This document shows, one piece after another, positions 54,585 to 63,702 of a DNA stretch of 64,000 nucleotides; the stretch's first letter is position 1, and each line of letters opens with the position of its first letter. Both the position numbers and the translations under genes were made by a program. Location of the stretch: positions 124,001 through 188,000 of the forward strand of contig NZ_WTTB01000002.1 of the NCBI RefSeq assembly GCF_009828835.1. Direction: 5' to 3'. Source of the stretch: Erysipelothrix urinaevulpis (lineage in GTDB: Bacteria > Bacillota_I > Bacilli_A > Erysipelotrichales > Erysipelotrichaceae). The notes below the pieces were generated by a model. The model was not told the DNA's origin. It worked only from the letters and a program-made list of their open reading frames with translations, and made no database searches.

Positions 54585-55016
54585 TCAAACCTTCACCGCT
54601 AAACGGCACATTGAAATGTTATTGAGTGGAATATCCGCTTCCTTGAAACGGTGCATCACTTGATACGATAGTCGCATCATCTCATCATCCACATGAACAA
54701 CAGTTCCTTCAACATAGTCGGCACCTTGAAACGGATTTTTAAATTTAACAAGAACATATTGTTCTGTTAAAGTATGAAAATCATCAGCTTCGATTTCTCG
54801 TTCCGCTCCAGCAGAACTTACATCAAGGCTAATTTCAAAATCAATCGCTTCACCAAAGGCACGACTTGCATCAACACAGGTATCCAAACTAATCGCTTGA
54901 AAATCTTGATGTGCAATTCTCAAAGCCATTAAGTCATTGTTTACAAATTCAACATCAACTATTTCTAAGCCCATTTGGTGAGCGACATCAACCAATACTT
55001 CTAAATATTTTTCCAT
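54585..55016 (-). CDS. rimP: ribosome maturation factor RimP
   Basis: RimP is needed for 30S maturation. The 143-residue protein has the N-terminal alpha/beta domain (GLEIVDVEFVNNDLMALRI), the ISLDVSSAGAERE segment (where DVSSPG is usual), and a C-terminal SH3-like domain. AAGGAG is 5 bases before the ATG and can pair with an upstream hairpin arm. It is the first gene of the nusA-infB operon. Confidence 0.94.
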   Translation of the reverse strand: MEKYLEVLVDVAHQMGLEIVDVEFVNNDLMALRIAHQDFQAISLDTCVDASRAFGEAIDFEISLDVSSAGAEREIEADDFHTLTEQYVLVKFKNPFQGADYVEGTVVHVDDEMMRLSYQVMHRFKEADIPLNNISMCRLAVKV

Positions 55017-55021
55017 AATCG

Positions 55022-55061
55022 CTCCTTACACAATATATAAGGAGTGGTCAGACCACTCCTT
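55022..55061 (-). promoter_or_regulatory. leader hairpin with alternative pairing to the rimP binding site
   Basis: On the minus strand AAGGAGTGG (plus 55053-55061) pairs with CCACTCCTT (plus 55039-55047), 9 bp with a 5-base loop. The 3' arm CTCCTTA (55044-55038) can instead pair with TAAGGAG (55028-55022), the rimP Shine-Dalgarno, 7 bp with a 9-base loop. The two structures exclude each other. Confidence 0.55.
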
Positions 55062-55077
55062 TGTTTCCTATGCTTTA

Positions 55078-55106
55078 ATTATACACCAATTTTTTACAAA
55101 AGCCAA
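55078..55106 (-). promoter_or_regulatory. promoter of rimP-nusA-ylxR-ylxQ-infB-rbfA
   Basis: On the minus strand TTGGCT (55106-55101), a 17-base spacer and TATAAT (55083-55078), directly after the polC stop. No separate terminator of polC was seen apart from the leader hairpin. Confidence 0.7.
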
Positions 55107-55110
55107 ATAA

Positions 55111-58100
55111 TTAGAACAGACTCATTTGGTTACTATCTTGAAGGTGTTTGGTAACATTTAACTCGTCTAATTTTTTGATGAGGGTCGAACTGACTCCAGC
55201 TCTTCGCATCATGTCTTCTTTTGAAATAAACATTTCTTCATCACGTGCCTTAACAATGTTTTGAGCCACTGAATTACCTAAGCCATCAACCACATTAAAG
55301 GGTGGTAAAATCGCTTCGTCATCCTGTGGATCTAAGATAAATTGTGTTGCGTGTGAATTTTCTAAAGACAAAGGATTAATTTTAAAGCCACGATGATTCA
55401 TTTCCAATGTGACTTCAAGTGTATCAATGAGGTTTTTCTCTTTAATCGACACATCACGCATTGTTTCAAATTGGCGTAATCGTTGATTAATAGAATTTAA
55501 ACGATGAGCAATTGTTTCGGTCGCTGCAGTCATTGTTTCAAGCTCATAAGCATTCACCCGTAATGTAAAGTAAACAGCGTAATAAGCTAAAGGATAGTAC
55601 ACTTTAAACCAAGCAACTCGAATCGCCATCATAACATACGCAGCAGCATGTGCTTTGGGGAACATATACTTAATCTTTATACAGGAATCGATGTACCATT
55701 CCGGCACATCATTGTCTCTCATAACTTTAATCCACTCATCACGAAGACCTCGCCCTTTTCGAACAGATTCCATGATATCAAATGATGTTTTATGGGGCAG
55801 ACCATGTTGCATGAGGTAAACCATGATGTCATCTCGACACGCAATAACATCGCCTAACTCCAAGCCATCCTTAATGAGGGTTTCGGCATTATTGGCCCAA
55901 ACATCCGTTCCGTGTGACAGCCCTGATATCCGAACAAGATCAGAAAATTTATTCGGTAAAGTCGCTTCGAGCATTCGGCGCACAAAAGGTGTTCCAAACT
56001 CTGGCAGACCTAGCCCACCTGTTTTTTCAAAATATTTTCTTTCATCAACACCCAACGCTTCTGTTGAACTAAATAAAGAGATTGTTTTTGGATCGTTCAT
56101 TGGGACTGTGTGGATATCAACCCCTGTCATCTCTTCAAGAAGTTTCATCGCAGTAGGATCAACATGACCTAAAATATCCAACTTTAAAACATTATCATCG
56201 ATATCGTGAAATTCGTAGTGAGTTGTGTACCATGATGAATTGGGATTGTTGGCTGGGTATTGAATCGGCGTAAAATCATGAACATCCATATCGGAAGGAA
56301 TAACAATAATCCCTCCTGGATGTTGCCCGGTTGTTCGCTTTACCCCTTCCGCACCTGAGGCAAGGAATTCTTTCCAAGATTTATTTTCCGATTCAATTTT
56401 CATACTTTCTTGATACCCAAGCACATATCCATAAGCAGTTTTTTCCGCAACCGTTGAAATCGTTCCGGCTCTAAACACATAATCCTCACCAAAAATTTCT
56501 TTCGTGTATGCATGAGCATGTTCTTGGTAATCACCTGAAAAGTTTAAATCAATATCAGGAACTTTATCCCCTTCAAACCCTAAGAAAGTTTCGAAAGGAA
56601 TATCTTGTCCTTCACGAAGCATGTTAACATGACAAGATGGACAATCTTTTGCTGGTAAGTCATAGCCACTGGAGTATTCTCCCTCAGTAAAAAATTCTGT
56701 GTGATGACATTGTTCACAAATATAATGAGGAATTAACGGATTGACTTCCGTGATTTCAGAAAGGGTCGCAACAAATGAGGAACCAACTGATCCCCTTGAA
56801 CCCACTAAGTATCCATCTTCGAGCGATCGTTTAACAAGCAAATGCGAAATATAGTAGATAACACCATAACCATGACCAATAATTGACTTAAGTTCACGAA
56901 CAATTCGTTCTTCGACAATTTCCGGTAAAGGATTACCGTATATTTTTTCAGCATTTCGATAAACAATTTCTTTTAACAAGGTATCTGAATTATCAAGACT
57001 TGGTGTGTATAATCCTTTTGGAACAGGTGCAACCTCTTCAATTTGTGCAAAAAGTTCTTTTGGATTAGTGATGACATATCGGTATGCTTGTTCTTCGCCT
57101 AGGTATGCCATATCGTTCAACATCTCATCTGTTGAACGAAGGTGTTGATTGGGTGCTTGGAATCGTAAACGTCTCTCTTCGTTGAATATAAACAATGGAT
57201 GACGCGTTCCGCCAATACCTTGAGAATGAATATAAACATCACGAAGCATTTTTTGATTGGGATGATTATAATGAACATCTGAAGCACCAATCACAGGAAT
57301 ACCAAGTTCATTTGCTGTTGAAATTATTCTCTGAATGATTTCAATGAGACGTGCTTCGCTTGCAACCGCATTTCTTTCCAATAGATGACTATAAAGATTG
57401 AGTGGCATCACCTCGACGTAGTCATAAAAACTCATTGCAGTTTTTAATGCAGCTTGTCCTTTATTTGAAGCAAGTTCGAAAATTTCTGAGTTTGTACAGC
57501 CAGCACCAATTAATAGATTTTCTCGTCGTGCATCGAGTTCGGATCGAATAATTCGTGGTTCTGCCAAAAATTCTTCGCCGCCTTTTGAGGATTTACCCGA
57601 TGATGCAAGATATTTTGTATGGGAGATTGAAACGAGTTCATAAAGACTTTTTAGACCGTCTTGATTTTTCGCAATAACATTCACATGTTGAGCGCGTAAC
57701 TTCGCAAACGCTTGGGAATCACTGAGTTTCTGTAAGTCAGTAATACAGTCAAGTTCTTTTAGTGATTGATGACGCAACATTTCTAAAAAAACCAAACTTA
57801 AAACTTCAGCATCATAATCTGCACGGTGAGCAACTCCTTCATCATAGCCAATCTTTAAAAGACGAGCAATGCTACCCAAACGATAGGAGCGTCGATCAGA
57901 ATAAAGAACTCTTGCAAAGTCTAGTGTATCAATCACCGGATTTGTTAAGGGACTTCGGTTGAGTTTATTCATCGTTTCTTGAAGGAAATCAAGGTCAAAG
58001 CCCGCATTATGTGCAACCAAGGTATCATCTTGAATAAACTCAAGAATATCATCAATTGCTTTGTCTATCGGGGCAGCATGGCTCAAATCCGCATTTGAAA

Positions 58101-59415
58101 TCCCTGTTAATTCTTGAATAAAAGGCTTAACAGTTTCTTCAGGTTTAACAAACATTTGCATTTTGTCGATAACCTTACCATTCACAATCCGTACAGCACC
58201 AAATTCAATGATTTCATCATAATAAGCTGAAAGACCAGTGGTTTCAAGGTCAAAAACAATGTAGTTACCTGTGTGTAATGATCGTTTTTGTGCCTGGCGC
58301 ACAATTTGTAAGTCTTCGTCAACTAAATTCATCTCCAAGCCATACCCCAACTTAAATTCGTGGTCGGGGTGTTGTTTTCGAAGGCCTTGAAGATGACGGT
58401 ATGCTTTAGGGAATGATTGAACTCCACCATGATCTGTTATGACAAATCCTGGCATTTTCCATTCAAACGCTTGATCGAGGTATTCAGTAACATCACTGAC
58501 ACCATCCATATCCGATTTATTGGTATGCAGATGAAATTCTACCCGTTTTTCTTCTGCACGATCAAACCGGTCAAAAAGCCCTTCAACTAGATCGTATTGA
58601 TGGATTTGAAAAACAAAATCTTTGTCAAACCGTGCTTCATAGATATAATGACCATACACTTTGACCGTTTTCCCTTTTTTCAAAATTTCGTCTTCCTTTT
58701 CGACAAACTCCATGGCCATCAACGCAGATTTACCATTATGAATGCCATATTTAACCAAAAAGTTCCCTGTTCGTGTCTCGCGGACATCAACTTTGAATAT
58801 TTCACCGACGATTGCTACAAACTGTGCTTCAGTTTGTAAATGATCGAGTGCAACATCTTGATATTGTTCTTTTTTGGAACGACGTCGTGGGGTTCTATCA
58901 ACTGTTTGTGTTTTCGTTAATGCTTGAGGTTTATACTCTTTTTTTACTTTAACCGTAAGATTCTCTTTTTTGTGCTCTTCCAAAACAGCGAGGAGTTCTA
59001 AATTAATTCCGCAGCCCTGCATCGCCTTCTTTAAAAAAGGAAGTTCTTCTTCAACTTGATCTTTATGGTGCTTGTTCAAACACATCAACTTAATATCGCC
59101 GTTGACTTGTAACGTAACATCACGCATCGCATTCAATGTCTCCCTGTTGACACAGTAATCTAAGTACATGCTCAAATTTGTAAAATCAAGCGTGCATGTT
59201 TCTGCTGATACTAAAAGTCTAACTTCCGTGTGTGTGTAAGCTTCAATTGCTTTCATTAACATTTCGTAATTTTTATAAAATATTGCATCATGTGTAAATA
59301 ATGAGACCATTAATTGAGCCTTATCCTGGTCATAAATTGCCGATAGTAAACGGACATTTTCTAATTCTTTTTGTTGGTCTATCGGAACCTTTAATTTCTC
59401 TAATAAATCTTTCAA
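55111..59415 (-). CDS. polC: DNA polymerase III alpha subunit, PolC type
   Basis: The replicative polymerase of low-GC Gram-positive bacteria, 1434 residues. Order: N-terminal and OB domains (to about 290), PHP domain (FHLHTNKSDMDG, ITDHGG), inserted 3'-5' exonuclease (VFDLETTGLSAYYDEIIEFG, HNAGFDLDFLQ), zinc-binding CEQC...CPSC, then palm and fingers with PDIDLNFSGDYQ and the C-terminal domain with an NQMSLF clamp-binding end. The start is TTG 59415, 7 bases after GGAGG; no nearer ATG fits. Confidence 0.97.
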   Translation of the reverse strand: MKDLLEKLKVPIDQQKELENVRLLSAIYDQDKAQLMVSLFTHDAIFYKNYEMLMKAIEAYTHTEVRLLVSAETCTLDFTNLSMYLDYCVNRETLNAMRDVTLQVNGDIKLMCLNKHHKDQVEEELPFLKKAMQGCGINLELLAVLEEHKKENLTVKVKKEYKPQALTKTQTVDRTPRRRSKKEQYQDVALDHLQTEAQFVAIVGEIFKVDVRETRTGNFLVKYGIHNGKSALMAMEFVEKEDEILKKGKTVKVYGHYIYEARFDKDFVFQIHQYDLVEGLFDRFDRAEEKRVEFHLHTNKSDMDGVSDVTEYLDQAFEWKMPGFVITDHGGVQSFPKAYRHLQGLRKQHPDHEFKLGYGLEMNLVDEDLQIVRQAQKRSLHTGNYIVFDLETTGLSAYYDEIIEFGAVRIVNGKVIDKMQMFVKPEETVKPFIQELTGISNADLSHAAPIDKAIDDILEFIQDDTLVAHNAGFDLDFLQETMNKLNRSPLTNPVIDTLDFARVLYSDRRSYRLGSIARLLKIGYDEGVAHRADYDAEVLSLVFLEMLRHQSLKELDCITDLQKLSDSQAFAKLRAQHVNVIAKNQDGLKSLYELVSISHTKYLASSGKSSKGGEEFLAEPRIIRSELDARRENLLIGAGCTNSEIFELASNKGQAALKTAMSFYDYVEVMPLNLYSHLLERNAVASEARLIEIIQRIISTANELGIPVIGASDVHYNHPNQKMLRDVYIHSQGIGGTRHPLFIFNEERRLRFQAPNQHLRSTDEMLNDMAYLGEEQAYRYVITNPKELFAQIEEVAPVPKGLYTPSLDNSDTLLKEIVYRNAEKIYGNPLPEIVEERIVRELKSIIGHGYGVIYYISHLLVKRSLEDGYLVGSRGSVGSSFVATLSEITEVNPLIPHYICEQCHHTEFFTEGEYSSGYDLPAKDCPSCHVNMLREGQDIPFETFLGFEGDKVPDIDLNFSGDYQEHAHAYTKEIFGEDYVFRAGTISTVAEKTAYGYVLGYQESMKIESENKSWKEFLASGAEGVKRTTGQHPGGIIVIPSDMDVHDFTPIQYPANNPNSSWYTTHYEFHDIDDNVLKLDILGHVDPTAMKLLEEMTGVDIHTVPMNDPKTISLFSSTEALGVDERKYFEKTGGLGLPEFGTPFVRRMLEATLPNKFSDLVRISGLSHGTDVWANNAETLIKDGLELGDVIACRDDIMVYLMQHGLPHKTSFDIMESVRKGRGLRDEWIKVMRDNDVPEWYIDSCIKIKYMFPKAHAAAYVMMAIRVAWFKVYYPLAYYAVYFTLRVNAYELETMTAATETIAHRLNSINQRLRQFETMRDVSIKEKNLIDTLEVTLEMNHRGFKINPLSLENSHATQFILDPQDDEAILPPFNVVDGLGNSVAQNIVKARDEEMFISKEDMMRRAGVSSTLIKKLDELNVTKHLQDSNQMSLF

Positions 59416-59438
59416 TGTTTAGCCTCCCCAGTGTACAA

Positions 59439-60119
59439 TTATTTAACTAATTTTTTAAATGCATCTTGTGCTGCTTTTTGTTCAGCACGTTTTTTTGACG
59501 TTCCGCTTCCTTGACCAAAAACTAAGCCATCGACTTTCACAAGCACCTCAAAAACTGGTGCGTTGGATGGACCTGTTACATTTTTAACTTCATACGAAAC
59601 AGAACGGCGTGAATCGGATTGAATGTATTCCTGTAACTTTGTTTTATAGTCGGTAATACTTAACGCTTCCAAATTCGCCATTTCTTCTTCTAAGACGATA
59701 TCCAGAATTTTCTCAACAGACTCTAAACCTGTATCAAGATAGACAGCTCCAATAAAACTTTCAAATAGGTCAGCAATAATTGATGCACGCTTACGCCCAC
59801 CATTTTTTTCCTCACCCATCCCCAATAATAAGAACTCATTTAAACCAAGTTGCAAACTATAATTCATAAGGGCTTCCTCACAAACAAGTTTAGCTCGATA
59901 TAGCGTCATTTCACCCTCGTTTAAATGGTCTTCGTGGGAGTACAAACGTTTTGACACTAAAATTTGCAAGACGGCATCTCCCATAAACTCTAACCGTTCA
60001 TTGTCTTCCAATTGTTCTTTTGACTCATTCACATATGAAGCATGAACAAATGCCTGACGTATCAATGTTTTGTCCTTATAAGGAACTTTAATTCTATCCA
60101 ATAACTTAAAAACACTCAT
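59439..60119 (-). CDS. rnc: ribonuclease III
   Basis: RNase III cuts double-stranded RNA, including rRNA precursors. The 226-residue protein has the signature ERLEFMGDAVLQ near residue 44, the second acidic site DLFESFIGAVYLD near 118, and a C-terminal dsRNA-binding domain ending GSGTSKKRAEQKAAQDAF. It sits between recG and polC; the fatty acid and smc/ftsY genes that flank it in Bacillus are missing. Confidence 0.96.
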   Translation of the reverse strand: MSVFKLLDRIKVPYKDKTLIRQAFVHASYVNESKEQLEDNERLEFMGDAVLQILVSKRLYSHEDHLNEGEMTLYRAKLVCEEALMNYSLQLGLNEFLLLGMGEEKNGGRKRASIIADLFESFIGAVYLDTGLESVEKILDIVLEEEMANLEALSITDYKTKLQEYIQSDSRRSVSYEVKNVTGPSNAPVFEVLVKVDGLVFGQGSGTSKKRAEQKAAQDAFKKLVK

Positions 60120-60125
60120 CGTTAA

Positions 60126-62060
60126 TCATTCCTTCTTTCTATTTTCAACAAGACGCTTTATGTGTTGATTCAGCGTTGGATATAACGTTAATGACGCCAT
60201 CAGTGAAATAGCATCTTGTTTCGCTAACTCTAGTAATTCTACATCATCAAAAACATTTGCGAGATGAAAGCTTGGTAAGCCTGATTGCCTTGACCCTAAT
60301 AAATCACCCATACCCCGTTGTTTTAAGTCGAATTCACTTAACTTAAACCCATCATTGTATTGGACTAATGCATCTAAGCGCTCCACACTTTCTTCTGTTT
60401 TATGAGAACTCAAAACATAACAAACACCTTTTTTCTCACCACGTCCAACTCGACCACGCATTTGATGTAAGGTCGCTAAACCAAATTGCTCTGCATTATA
60501 TATAATCATGTGTGTTGCATTATGGACATCAATTCCAACTTCAATCAACGACGTACTAATGAGCATGTCAATATGACCTTCTGTAAATTCTTCTAAAATC
60601 ATCGCCTTCTCTTCAGCACTTAATTTTCCATGAAGCATCACAACGCTATATTTGTTAAATTCATTCTTTAAATGTGAATGGATCTCTTCAACATTCTTAA
60701 TGCCTGATCGTTCACCCTCATTGATTGCCGGACAAACGACATACACCTGTTCATTTCGCTTCAACGCTTCTTCAATATTAGGTTGAATTAAACGAATTGA
60801 ATTTTCCTTAACATAAATCGTATCAACATTGGTTTCGTTACTGTGTGTTAATGTCGATACCTCTAAGTTCATAAATAAACTGTGAGCAAGTGTTTGTGGA
60901 ATCGGTGTCGCAGATAACATTAAAACCTCAACATCTTTTCCTTTTTTTATTAATTTTTCACGTTGTTCAACTCCAAAGCGATGCTGTTCATCGATAATAA
61001 CCAAACCCAATTTTTTGAAATTTGTTTGCTTTTGAAATAGCGTATGAGTCCCCAATATGAATTGAGCTTCGCCACACTCAACCTTATCAAAATCTTCAGC
61101 TTGACTATTTTGATTTAATACAGTCATTGCTACGTTTGAGAACATACGTTTAAAACTCTTGGCGTGTTGATACAATAATAACTCTGTGGGTACCATCATA
61201 GCAACTTGATACCCTTGTTCGATCATACTTAAAGCTGCCAAGAAAGCAACGACAGTTTTACCACTCCCCACATCCCCTTGCAACAATCGATGCATACTTT
61301 TCGAATCATTCATATCTTCAAGAATGCTTTCATATGCACGCTGTTGATCATCTCGAAGTGCAAATGGAAGTGTTTCTACTTTCTCACTCAACAAAACATT
61401 GCGGGACACCCCTTGAAGATTCAAATGTTGAGCATAATGATTACTTAAATGATACATCAGGAACTCTTCATACTTAATTGAACGAAGAGCTTGATTCAAT
61501 GAGTCCAAATCCAAAGGATTATGAATGACTTGCATTGCTTCTTGCCGCGAAACAAGATCACGAGATTGTTGAAGATTTTCAGGAATCACATCGTTCAATT
61601 GAACATTTTTCAATATTTTTTTCATCAATTGACGAATGCTATATTGACTAATTTTCGCTTTACTTGGATAAACAGGTTTAATGACAAGTTCAGATAAATC
61701 ATCGGGTTTAGAAATTGTTTGTGCCAAAACTTTATTTTGGTCTTGAACAACCCCAGCAACTGTTATCCCATGGTCATAGTGACTTGTTTTCAAAAAAGCT
61801 CGATTAAAGATTGAAACTTGAACCTCGGTGTCATCAAACATGACTGTAAAATTTGTAACCGATCTATTTTTAGCAAAACGAACATGACGAAAAGGAGACA
61901 ATAAATCTCCTGAAAATATAATGTGATCACCTTTTTGCCATTGTTCTACTGCTTTATGTTCATTGATTTCATAACGGCTTGGGAAATGAAATAAAAATTG
62001 TGCTGGTGAACGATAGCCTAAATCTAAAATGATCTTACTTTGGTTTGGTGTAATATCCAT
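60126..62060 (-). CDS. recG: ATP-dependent DNA helicase RecG
   Basis: RecG remodels stalled forks and Holliday junctions. The protein (644 residues from ATG 62060) has the wedge/OB domain, Walker A LLQGDVGSGKT near residue 265, DEQH, SATPIPQTL and MRGRVGRGEKKG. The start is uncertain: ATG 62060 has no Shine-Dalgarno and lies three bases after the terminator T tail. TTG 62093 would add eleven residues encoded by that terminator and abuts AGGAG. It ends 6 bases before rnc. Confidence 0.94.
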   Translation of the reverse strand: MDITPNQSKIILDLGYRSPAQFLFHFPSRYEINEHKAVEQWQKGDHIIFSGDLLSPFRHVRFAKNRSVTNFTVMFDDTEVQVSIFNRAFLKTSHYDHGITVAGVVQDQNKVLAQTISKPDDLSELVIKPVYPSKAKISQYSIRQLMKKILKNVQLNDVIPENLQQSRDLVSRQEAMQVIHNPLDLDSLNQALRSIKYEEFLMYHLSNHYAQHLNLQGVSRNVLLSEKVETLPFALRDDQQRAYESILEDMNDSKSMHRLLQGDVGSGKTVVAFLAALSMIEQGYQVAMMVPTELLLYQHAKSFKRMFSNVAMTVLNQNSQAEDFDKVECGEAQFILGTHTLFQKQTNFKKLGLVIIDEQHRFGVEQREKLIKKGKDVEVLMLSATPIPQTLAHSLFMNLEVSTLTHSNETNVDTIYVKENSIRLIQPNIEEALKRNEQVYVVCPAINEGERSGIKNVEEIHSHLKNEFNKYSVVMLHGKLSAEEKAMILEEFTEGHIDMLISTSLIEVGIDVHNATHMIIYNAEQFGLATLHQMRGRVGRGEKKGVCYVLSSHKTEESVERLDALVQYNDGFKLSEFDLKQRGMGDLLGSRQSGLPSFHLANVFDDVELLELAKQDAISLMASLTLYPTLNQHIKRLVENRKKE

Positions 62061-62062
62061 AG

Positions 62063-62087
62063 AAAATAAAAGGGCACACGCCCTTTT
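62063..62087 (-). terminator. terminator of asp23-fakA, at the recG start
   Basis: On the minus strand AAAAGGGC, GTGT loop, GCCCTTTT, then ATTTT. The 5' arm overlaps the fakA stop codon, and the tail ends two to three bases before the recG ATG. Confidence 0.85.
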
Positions 62088-63702
62088 ATTCAACTCCTAT
62101 AATGAATGCATAAACAGGTTGTCCACCTTGAACAGATTCAACCTCAACGTCAAATTTCTCTTCAATATAATCAATGAGATCTGTAATTTCTTCATCACTC
62201 ACGCCTTCGCCAGCAATTAAGGTTACAAGTTCATCATCTACATCGATTAGTTTATCGCATAATAATTTAGTCGTTTCTAATTTATCAGGATTGGTAACAA
62301 CGATATCTTTTTCAAGAATCCCCATAAAATGGTCTTTCTTAATTTCCATTGATTCAAACATTGTATCTTTGATTGCATAGGTAATTTGACCTGTTTTTGT
62401 ACTGTCAATTGCCTCTTGCATCTCTACAATATTTTCATCCAATTCAGCTTCTGGATTAAACATAACACAAGCTGCTAATCCTTGAGGAATTGTGCGTGTT
62501 TCGAATACATGAATATCTTTATCTTCTAAAATGTCTTTCGCTTGTTTTGCTGCCATGAAGATATTTGAGTTATTTGGTAAAATAAAGATATGATCGGCAT
62601 CAATTTTCTCAATCTTGGCAATGAAGTCTTCAGTTGAAGGATTCATTGTTTGACCACCACTTATAATGTGTTTAGCACGCAACTCTTCAAATAAACCAAC
62701 AATCCCATCACCTGCTGCAACAGAAACAATTGCATATTTTTCATGAGTAGAAATTGTAAGTTCTTCATGATCAGTCAATGCATTGTGTTGTTCTGTCATG
62801 TTTTCAATTTTTAATTTAACAAATTCACCATATTTTTGTCCTAAATTTAATGCATTACCAGGTGTTAATGTATGAACGTGAACTTTGACTAAATCATCAT
62901 CTGTAACCACAACTAAAGAATTCCCTAAATCTTCTAAATCTTTACGGAATTTCGCTTCGTTATATTTGTGGCGTGAATCATCTTCTAAACGAAGAATAAA
63001 TTCAGTACAGTATCCAAATTCTTCATGGTCAATAAATTCAGCGGCTTGTTCTGCTTGTTCATCAGCATCCAAGCGTTCAATTGTTTCACCCTTGAGTGTT
63101 GCTAAAAAGCCTTCAAGAACAGTTACGTATCCTTTACCACCACTATCAACAACGCCAACTTCTTTCAAGACTGGTAGAAGTTCTGGTGTATTGTCTAAGG
63201 ATACATTGGCACGCTCTACTAAGAACGTGAAGTATTCTTCAAGACTAATTGTAGGGTTTTTCAAAGCATAATCGTAAGCTTCTTGTGAACTTTCACGAAG
63301 CACTGTTAAAATCGTCCCTTCAACTGGACGCATAACTGCCTTATACGCTGATTCTTTCCCTTGTTGAAAGGCAGAAGCAACTTGTAATACATCTGCTTCT
63401 TTTAAACCTTCAACACCACTTGCAAACCCTCTAAAGATTTGTGAAAGAATAACACCTGAGTTTCCACGAGCACCCATGAGCAAGCCACGAGATAAAGCCT
63501 TTGAAACTTCTCCTAAATTCGATGATACTGCTTTTTTAGCATCATTGAGTCCATTTGTAAATGTTAAATTCATGTTTGTCCCAGTATCCCCATCAGGTAC
63601 TGGGAAAACATTCAATGCATTAATCAATTGATGTTGGTTCGTAAGATTATTTGCACCATTTTCTAACATTTCTAAAAATAAATCTGCTGTTAGTGTTTTC
63701 AT
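62086..63702 (-). CDS. fakA: fatty acid kinase catalytic subunit FakA (YloV, DAK domain)
   Basis: FakA phosphorylates fatty acids bound by DegV-type FakB proteins so that host or medium fatty acids enter phospholipids. The 538-residue protein has the N-terminal DAK kinase domain with FPVPDGDTGTNMNLT near residue 32 and LLMGARGNSGVILSQ near 75, a middle domain, and a C-terminal EDD-like domain. It starts on the last base of the preceding asp23 stop (TAATG). FakB is not in the window. Confidence 0.93.
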   Translation of the reverse strand: MKTLTADLFLEMLENGANNLTNQHQLINALNVFPVPDGDTGTNMNLTFTNGLNDAKKAVSSNLGEVSKALSRGLLMGARGNSGVILSQIFRGFASGVEGLKEADVLQVASAFQQGKESAYKAVMRPVEGTILTVLRESSQEAYDYALKNPTISLEEYFTFLVERANVSLDNTPELLPVLKEVGVVDSGGKGYVTVLEGFLATLKGETIERLDADEQAEQAAEFIDHEEFGYCTEFILRLEDDSRHKYNEAKFRKDLEDLGNSLVVVTDDDLVKVHVHTLTPGNALNLGQKYGEFVKLKIENMTEQHNALTDHEELTISTHEKYAIVSVAAGDGIVGLFEELRAKHIISGGQTMNPSTEDFIAKIEKIDADHIFILPNNSNIFMAAKQAKDILEDKDIHVFETRTIPQGLAACVMFNPEAELDENIVEMQEAIDSTKTGQITYAIKDTMFESMEIKKDHFMGILEKDIVVTNPDKLETTKLLCDKLIDVDDELVTLIAGEGVSDEEITDLIDYIEEKFDVEVESVQGGQPVYAFIIGVE

